This document shows positions 58,999-64,000 of a stretch of 64,000 nucleotides of DNA, piece after piece (the first letter of the stretch is position 1; each line of letters opens with the position of its first letter). This DNA comes from Curtobacterium sp. MCBD17_035. Lineage in GTDB: Bacteria > Actinomycetota > Actinomycetes > Actinomycetales > Microbacteriaceae. A program made the position numbers and the translations under genes. Under the pieces are notes generated by a model. The model did no database searches. It worked only from the letters and a program-made list of their open reading frames with translations, and was not told the DNA's origin. The DNA is taken from assembly GCF_003234815.2 (NCBI RefSeq), contig NZ_CP126279.1, positions 3,162,001-3,226,000 of the forward strand, in the 5' to 3' direction.

Positions 58999-60731
58999 GC
59001 GAGGACCGCACCGCGCCCGTCCTCGACGTCCGGGGGCTCCGTGTCGCCTTCGGCGGCGGTGCCCCCGTCGTCGACGACATCACGTTCGCCCTGCACCCCG
59101 GCCGGGTCCTGGCGCTCGTCGGCGAGTCCGGTTCGGGCAAGTCCGTCTCGGCGATGAGCGTCCTCGGGCTCCTGCCGTCGACCGCCGCGGTGTCGGGGAG
59201 CATCCGCTTCCGGCGCACGCCCGACGCGGAGCCCGTCGAGCTCGTCGGGGCGGACGCGGACGTCCTCCGCAGCGTGCGCGGTGCGGGCATCGGCACCGTG
59301 TTCCAGGAGCCGATGGGGTCGTTCACGCCCGTGCTGTCGATCGGCACGCAGATCGCCGAGGCCGTCCGTGCGCACCGGTCCGGCGCTGACGTCGTCGCCC
59401 GGACGGAGGCGCTGCTCACCGCCGCCGGCATCGCCGACCCCGCCCGGGTCCGGCGCGCGTACCCCCATGAGCTGTCCGGCGGGCAGCTCCAGCGCGCGAT
59501 GATCGCGATGGCGCTGGCGGCCGACCCGGTCGCGCTCATCGCCGACGAGCCGACGACCGCACTCGACGTCACCGTGCAGGCCGGGATCCTCGACCTGCTC
59601 CGCCGCCTGTGTCGCGAGCGTGACCTCGCCGTGCTCCTCATCACCCACGACATGGGCGTGGTCGCCGACGTGGCGGACGACGTCCTCGTCATGCGGGCCG
59701 GGCGGGCGGTCGAGGCGCAGTCGGCCGCCGACCTGTTCGCGGCGCCGCACGCCGCCTACACCCGCGAGCTCCTGGCCGCGGTCCCCGTCCTCGGCGGGCC
59801 GAGCCGGGCCTCCCGGCCGGACGCGGAGACGCGGCCCACCACCGGCACGTCGTCGTCCGGACCGAGATCCACGGCCGGGTCCACGGACCGGGAGGTCGTG
59901 GCCCGCCTGACCGACGTCGCCATCACGTACGGCGGACGGCGCGCGACGCCCGCCGTCGCCGACATCGACCTCGCGATCCGCTCGGGCGAGGTCCTCGGGC
60001 TCGTCGGCGAGTCCGGCTCGGGCAAGTCGACGATCGGGCGGGCGCTCGCCGGCCTCGTCCCGGTGTCGTCCGGGACCGTCGAGGTCTCCGGCACGGATCT
60101 CCGGCGCGCGCGGCGGCGGCGGCTCCGCGCGGTCCGCAGCCGCGTCGGGTACGTGTTCCAGGATCCCGCGTCCTCGCTCAACCCCCGCGCGACGATCGGG
60201 TGGAGCATCGCTGAGCCGCTGCGCCTGCACACCGACCTCGGCGAGACCGCCCGCCGGGCCCGGGTCCGCGAGCTGCTCGAGGCCGTGCGTCTCGACCCCG
60301 CGTACGCCGACCGGTTCCCGCACCAGCTCTCCGGCGGGCAGCGGCAGCGCGTGGCGGTGGCGCGCGCGCTCGCCCTGCACCCGGTCCTCCTGATCGCCGA
60401 CGAACCGACGAGCGCGCTCGACGTCACCGTGCAGCGCACCGTGCTCGACCTGCTCGCGACGCTGCAGGCGGAACTCGGGTTCGCGTGCCTGCTCATCAGC
60501 CACGACCTGGCCGTCGTCCGGCAGCTCGCCGACGAGGTCGTCGTGCTCCGCCGCGGCCACGTCGTCGAGCGCGGCACGGCGGCCGAGGTCCTCGAGGACC
60601 CGCAGGACCCGTACACACGCATGCTGCTCGCCGCCGCCCCCGTCGCGGACCCGATCCGCCAGGCCGAGCGGCGGTCCACCTGGCGCCGGCTCGTCGCCGC
60701 CGGTGGCACGACCGAGGAGGCCCGCGCATGA
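58995..60731 (+). CDS. ABC transporter fused double ATPase (DppD-DppF type)
   Basis: The 578-aa protein has two complete ABC domains. Domain 1 carries Walker A GESGSGKSV, signature LSGGQLQRA and Walker B LIADEPTTALD; domain 2 carries GESGSGKSTIG, LSGGQRQRV and LIADEPTSALD. They are joined by a Ser/Thr/Arg linker around residues 275-295. It powers the importer with the two following permeases. GTG 58995 overlaps the SBP stop. Confidence 0.95.
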   Translation: MSEDRTAPVLDVRGLRVAFGGGAPVVDDITFALHPGRVLALVGESGSGKSVSAMSVLGLLPSTAAVSGSIRFRRTPDAEPVELVGADADVLRSVRGAGIGTVFQEPMGSFTPVLSIGTQIAEAVRAHRSGADVVARTEALLTAAGIADPARVRRAYPHELSGGQLQRAMIAMALAADPVALIADEPTTALDVTVQAGILDLLRRLCRERDLAVLLITHDMGVVADVADDVLVMRAGRAVEAQSAADLFAAPHAAYTRELLAAVPVLGGPSRASRPDAETRPTTGTSSSGPRSTAGSTDREVVARLTDVAITYGGRRATPAVADIDLAIRSGEVLGLVGESGSGKSTIGRALAGLVPVSSGTVEVSGTDLRRARRRRLRAVRSRVGYVFQDPASSLNPRATIGWSIAEPLRLHTDLGETARRARVRELLEAVRLDPAYADRFPHQLSGGQRQRVAVARALALHPVLLIADEPTSALDVTVQRTVLDLLATLQAELGFACLLISHDLAVVRQLADEVVVLRRGHVVERGTAAEVLEDPQDPYTRMLLAAAPVADPIRQAERRSTWRRLVAAGGTTEEARA

Positions 60732-61669
60732 CCGCGAACGTCGTCGACCGCCCCGTCGCCCCCACGCCCGCCGCCACCGGGTTCCGCGCCGTCGCCCGCC
60801 GCGTCGGCCGGGACCGCTGGGCACTCGCCAGCGCGATCGTCATCGTCGTGTTCGCGCTCGTCGCGATCGGCGCACCGCTCATCGCCGGGCTCAGCGGGCA
60901 GGACCCGTACCGGTACCACCTCGGGACGCTCACCGGGTTCGGCGCACCGAAGGGCACGGGCGGCGGGATCAGTGCCGCGCACTGGTTCGGCGTCGAGCCG
61001 CTGACCGGTCGCGACCTGTTCGCGATCGTCACCTACGGCGCCCGGACCTCGCTCGGGGTCGGGATCGCCGCGACGATCCTGTCGATGGTGCTCGGCGTGC
61101 TCGTCGGCGTCACCACCGGGTTCTTCGGCGGCTGGTACGACCGCGGGATGAGCCGGGTCGTCGACGTCATGTTCGGGTTCCCGTCGCTCGTGTTCATGAT
61201 CGCGCTGACCGCCATCGTGCCGAACCGGTTCCCCGCCCCCGTGCTCGTCGTGCTCGTCATCGGGTTCTTCGGCTGGCCGGCCGTCGCCCGGGTGATCCGC
61301 GGGCAGACACTGTCCCTGCGGCAGCGGAACTTCGTCGTCGCGTCGACCGCGATGGGCGCCGGTTCCTGGCACGTCATCATCCGCCAGCTCCTGCCGAACC
61401 TCGCCGCGACGATCACCGTCTACGCGACGATCTCGATCCCGAGCATGATCGGGGCCGAGGCCGCCCTGTCGTTCCTCAGCGTCGGGGTGACGCCCCCGAC
61501 GCCGTCCTGGGGCCGCACCATCGGCGACGCCGTGGGGTGGGTGCAGACCGACCCCATGTACCTCGTGTTCCCGGGAGCCGCCCTGTTCGTCATCACGCTC
61601 GCGTTCAACCTGCTCGGGGACGCCCTCCGCGACGCCCTCGACCCGCGCCGGACGGAGGTGTCGCGATGA
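60728..61669 (+). CDS. ABC transporter permease (DppC/OppC type)
   Basis: This 313-aa permease has six helices and the coupling (EAA) region PAVARVIRGQTLSLRQRNFV followed by ASTAMGAGSWHVIIRQLLPN. The N-terminal soluble stretch before the first helix is typical of DppC/OppC. ATGA overlap with the ATPase gene. It lies before, not after, the DppB-type gene, an inversion of the usual B-C order. Confidence 0.93.
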   Translation: MTANVVDRPVAPTPAATGFRAVARRVGRDRWALASAIVIVVFALVAIGAPLIAGLSGQDPYRYHLGTLTGFGAPKGTGGGISAAHWFGVEPLTGRDLFAIVTYGARTSLGVGIAATILSMVLGVLVGVTTGFFGGWYDRGMSRVVDVMFGFPSLVFMIALTAIVPNRFPAPVLVVLVIGFFGWPAVARVIRGQTLSLRQRNFVVASTAMGAGSWHVIIRQLLPNLAATITVYATISIPSMIGAEAALSFLSVGVTPPTPSWGRTIGDAVGWVQTDPMYLVFPGAALFVITLAFNLLGDALRDALDPRRTEVSR

Positions 61670-62664
61670 GGACCTGGCGCTTCGTGCTGTTCCGCGTCCT
61701 CGGCGCGATCGTGGTGTTGTTCGTCGTGGCCGCGGTCACCTACGCGCTGTTCACCCTGCTGCCGACGAACGCCGCCCGCGCGATGTGCGACAAGCCCTGC
61801 ACGCCCGACCGCCTGGCGCAGGTCAAGGCGTTCATCGGCACCGACCTGCCCTGGTGGCAGCAGTTCCTCGACTACCTGTCGGGCATCTTCGTCGGGCGGC
61901 ACTTCGGCAGCGGCTCGACCGCCGTGGTCTGCGGCGCACCGTGCTTCGGGTACTCGTTCCAGCTCCACCAGAGTGTCACGACGCTGATCCTGTCCCGCCT
62001 GCCGGTCACGGCCTCCATCGCGATCGGCGCCGCCGTGCTGTGGCTCGTCGCGGGTGTCGCCGGCGGCACCGTGTCCGCGCTCCGGCGTGGATCGGTCCTC
62101 GACCGGGCGGTCATGACGATCGCCGTCGGTGGGGTCTCGGCGCCGGCGTACCTCGTGGGACTGTTGGCGATCCTCCTGTTCGGGTTCGTGCTCCGGATCC
62201 TGCCGACCGGCGGCTACGTCGCGTTCACCGACGACCCCGTGCAGTGGTTCCTGCACCTGCTCCTGCCCTGGTGCGTGCTCGCGTTCATCAGCGCCGCCAT
62301 CTACGCCCGACTGACCCGCGGCGAGATGCTCGAGGTGATGGGCCAGGACCACATCCGCACCGCCCGCGCCAAGGGCCTGAGCGAGTCGCAGGTCGTCGTC
62401 CGGCACGGGCTCCGCACCGCGATCCTGCCCGTCGTGACCCTGTTCGGGCTCGACCTCGGCACCCTGCTCGGCGGCGCGGTGATCACCGAGAAGGTGTTCT
62501 CGATGCAGGGGCTCGGCGCACTGCTCATCGACGCGGTGCACTCGCTGGACCTGCAGGTCGTCGTCGGGTTCACGCTGTTCGCGGCGTTCCTGGTCGTCAC
62601 CGCGAACGTCATCGTCGACCTCGTGTACGGGGTCGTGGATCCGCGGGTGCGGACGGGGCGCTGA
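61666..62664 (+). CDS. ABC transporter permease (DppB/OppB type)
   Basis: This 332-aa permease has the DppB N-terminus (FVLFRVLGAIVVLFVVAAVT), a long exterior loop with four cysteines (MCDKPC and VVCGAPC), and the EAA region RGEMLEVMGQDHIRTARAKG. It pairs with the preceding permease. The loop cysteines could form disulfides outside the cell. It is the last gene of the importer operon. Confidence 0.93.
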   Translation: MRTWRFVLFRVLGAIVVLFVVAAVTYALFTLLPTNAARAMCDKPCTPDRLAQVKAFIGTDLPWWQQFLDYLSGIFVGRHFGSGSTAVVCGAPCFGYSFQLHQSVTTLILSRLPVTASIAIGAAVLWLVAGVAGGTVSALRRGSVLDRAVMTIAVGGVSAPAYLVGLLAILLFGFVLRILPTGGYVAFTDDPVQWFLHLLLPWCVLAFISAAIYARLTRGEMLEVMGQDHIRTARAKGLSESQVVVRHGLRTAILPVVTLFGLDLGTLLGGAVITEKVFSMQGLGALLIDAVHSLDLQVVVGFTLFAAFLVVTANVIVDLVYGVVDPRVRTGR

Positions 62665-62836
62665 GGTCGAGCGGCGCGCCCGTCACCCGGGTCCCGGTTT
62701 CTCCGCCGTCGGACTTCACCGAAGCACGGTCCGATCTGAACCAGGTGACCGAGGGCCGACACGGGCAACGCGATCAGATCAGCCGGTCCGCCGTGTGCCG
62801 TGACCTCGGCCAACCTGTCGCTCCGCACCGGTCTCC

Positions 62837-63253
62837 TCATCGTCGCACCCGCGCACCCGACCAGAACCAGGCGCTCGTCACGAACACGACGACCGCGAAG
62901 AAGAAGCCGAGCGCGTCCGTTCCCCCGTCGTACGTCCGGGCGTCGACGGCATGAACGGTCCCGACGACGAGGACGACGCCGACCACCGCCAGGAGCATCG
63001 CGGCACCCCGGAGCACGAGCGCCCGCGTGTTCGACCGGTCTGAGCGCGCCGCCGGCTGGACGTCGTACCGCGACAACCACCGGCGACTCCGGAGAACGGA
63101 CTGACCGATGCCCGCCACCGCGCAGATCAGAGCCCCCAGGTCGAAGAGCACCATCGCCCACGGAGTCCTGTTGAACCAGAGCGCGGCACCGACGGCCATG
63201 ACCAGCCCCAGGAGCGCCACCCAACGGGTCAGTGTCCACAGCAGTCGCCACAT
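62837..63253 (-). CDS. Small four-helix membrane protein
   Basis: The 138-aa protein has hydrophobic segments VALLGLVMAVGAALWF, AMVLFDLGALICAVAGI, GAAMLLAVVGVVLVVGTV and LGFFFAVVVFVTSAWFW. GGAGGG is well spaced before ATG 63253. No family is recognised. The 172-bp gap to the importer operon contains only weak dyads and no visible gene. Confidence 0.72.
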   Translation of the reverse strand: MWRLLWTLTRWVALLGLVMAVGAALWFNRTPWAMVLFDLGALICAVAGIGQSVLRSRRWLSRYDVQPAARSDRSNTRALVLRGAAMLLAVVGVVLVVGTVHAVDARTYDGGTDALGFFFAVVVFVTSAWFWSGARVRR

Positions 63254-63283
63254 GCCGTACCCTCCGTCTCCCGGGCCGTGCCC

Positions 63284-63499
63284 TCAGTCCTCCGTGTCGA
63301 CGCCACCCGGTCGCACCGCCGCGGTGTCGGCAACGTCGATCCGGGTCATGCCGTCGCCACGGTCCTCGGTGGTGATCCGCGGGGCCGCATCCGCCTCGGT
63401 CGACCCCGAAGCCCGGGTGAGCTCGTCGTGGCGCCGCTCCGAGAACGTCATGTCCACGCCGTCGTCGGTCGTCTCGAGGGGATCGCGAGCATCCGTCAT
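63284..63499 (-). CDS. Small hydrophilic protein
   Basis: The 71-aa protein is rich in Asp, Thr and Arg, has no hydrophobic segment and no recognised family. A leaderless -10 (TAGCGT) lies 7 nt before ATG 63499, which decides this start over a longer upstream frame. It lies 30 nt before the membrane protein gene, possibly in the same operon. Confidence 0.6.
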   Translation of the reverse strand: MTDARDPLETTDDGVDMTFSERRHDELTRASGSTEADAAPRITTEDRGDGMTRIDVADTAAVRPGGVDTED

Positions 63500-63506
63500 A
63501 CGAGGG

Positions 63507-63512
63507 ACGCTA
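63507..63512 (-). promoter_or_regulatory. -10 hexamer TAGCGT of a leaderless promoter
   Basis: TAGCGT on the minus strand ends 7 nt before ATG 63499; no RBS is present. Confidence 0.45.
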
Positions 63513-63707
63513 CCCGCCGCTACACGAATTGGATGCGTGAGCAGCACCGATGCCACCAGCTCCAGCTCCATCTCGTGGAGTTGCATGCCGACGTGCAGCC
63601 GGGGCGGCCGCCGGCCCTGTCGGCTCGGCTGGCGGGATGTCGCACGAGCTGACCCGCGCCGTCCATCACGAGACCGGGACGACGGTCCATGAGGAGCATG
63701 GTTGCTC

Positions 63708-63719
63708 GTTAAATTTAAC
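63708..63719. promoter_or_regulatory. AT-rich perfect palindrome GTTAAATTTAAC
   Basis: This 12-bp perfect palindrome in an otherwise GC-rich genome lies about 34 bp before the ATPase start. A related site is repeated at 63739-63750, 31 bp away. It is probably a regulator-binding site. Confidence 0.55.
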
Positions 63720-63738
63720 GCCGTCATCTGCCGGATGT

Positions 63739-63750
63739 GCTAAATTTATC
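63739..63750. promoter_or_regulatory. Second copy (GCTAAATTTATC) covering the ATPase -10 box
   Basis: It shares the core TAAATTTA with 63708-63719. It includes TAAATT (63741-63746), which sits 6 nt before GTG 63753 as a leaderless -10. Binding here should repress the ATPase gene. Confidence 0.5.
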
Positions 63751-63752
63751 AA

Positions 63753-64000
63753 GTGCGCTCACCTCTCACGAACCCGTTCCAACCGGGTTCCGACGTGGTT
63801 CCAGATGTATGGGCTGGTCGTGTCGAGCAGTTGGCCGATTGGCGGGACGTCGTTCGCCCGCGTCGTCATGCGGGCCTGTACGAGACAGGCCGAACCATCC
63901 TCGGTGAACCTGGTACCGGCAAGTCGAGCCTGGTACGCCGGATCGCACGCGATGCCGCAGAGGGCGGCGACTGGGTCACCCCCCAACTGCGCATACCTGC
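63753..64000 (+). CDS. P-loop (AAA/STAND-like) ATPase, partial, continues beyond the window
   Basis: The 82 visible residues begin with SPLTNPFQPGSDVVPDVWAG, then RVEQLADWRDVVRP, a typical lead-in of orphan AAA ATPases (NPF.PG....P...AGR), and contain Walker A LGEPGTGKSSLVRRI. Such proteins are often acquired and sometimes part of defence or mobile loci. GTG 63753 follows a leaderless -10 within a palindromic operator. Codon use is less GC-biased than in most of the window, suggesting recent acquisition. The C-terminal effector is not visible. Confidence 0.75.
   Translation, partial: MRSPLTNPFQPGSDVVPDVWAGRVEQLADWRDVVRPRRHAGLYETGRTILGEPGTGKSSLVRRIARDAAEGGDWVTPQLRIP

Noticed and set aside
63535-63654. 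Small plus-strand ORF of 39 codons
   Set aside because: No RBS or proper leaderless -10, His/Leu/Arg-rich composition without family similarity.

Overview
The window reads as a chromosomal segment of a very GC-rich actinobacterium, most likely a Microbacteriaceae member such as Curtobacterium. This is inferred from codon use, many genes with a TAnnnT hexamer 6-8 nt before the start codon (leaderless mRNAs), GTG starts, and the gene content: an actinobacterial stand-alone DNA polymerase A, a Kdp system, an LAXTG-type surface protein and small Tat-exported Ig proteins. No rRNA, tRNA, CRISPR array or complete insertion sequence was seen.

Layout. 1-15.3 kb: an acyltransferase cut by the window edge, a TetR regulator, a pentapeptide protein, an epimerase/zinc-alcohol-dehydrogenase pair, an AlkD-like gene, a stranded antitoxin-type HTH remnant in frame with an aldo/keto reductase, a lipoprotein next to an 8x8-bp tandem repeat, a BLUF photoreceptor divergent from an ECF sigma factor, a TetR regulator, a surface protein and a short-chain dehydrogenase. 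15.4-24.5 kb: a divergent metabolic locus. On the minus strand lies a short pyruvate-phosphate-dikinase-like protein (ATP-grasp plus phospho-His domain, no PEP/pyruvate barrel). On the plus strand lie cytochrome P450, aldehyde dehydrogenase, alcohol dehydrogenase, a 787-aa protein with an N-terminal PEP-synthase-type swivelling His domain, a large unassigned middle and a winged helix, and a PAP2 phosphatase. The start/stop overlaps imply coordinated expression. It looks like an oxidation pathway tied to phosphoryl transfer and is the best candidate here for an undescribed system.

24.6-34 kb: a lipoprotein, an amidohydrolase, an exonuclease/endonuclease/phosphatase-family protein, an OYE flavoprotein divergent from a TetR gene (paralogue of the one at 12 kb), a small regulator/membrane-protein pair, an acyltransferase, then kdpE and a shortened KdpD-like kinase. 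34-42.3 kb: an Abi-family (HEPN, RxxxxH) gene preceded by a long hairpin RNA candidate sits between the two halves of the kdp locus. The plus-strand half is a 27-aa peptide gene followed by kdpF, A, B, C and a full-length kdpD, so one KdpE faces two related kinases.

42.4-55.4 kb: two aldo/keto reductases, a MetE-like protein, an SDR, a UspA gene lying between the SDR and a decayed SDR fragment that overlaps a decayed marR gene, a membrane glycosyltransferase-like protein, a Ser/Thr kinase, a Tat/Ig protein and a family A DNA polymerase. 55.7-64 kb: a Tat-exported Ig plus four-repeat protein, and a peptide-type ABC importer (SBP, fused double ATPase, two permeases) whose binding protein has Tyr where the lipobox Cys should be. 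Small membrane and hydrophilic proteins follow, and finally the start of a P-loop ATPase behind AT-rich palindromes, possibly the edge of an acquired island.
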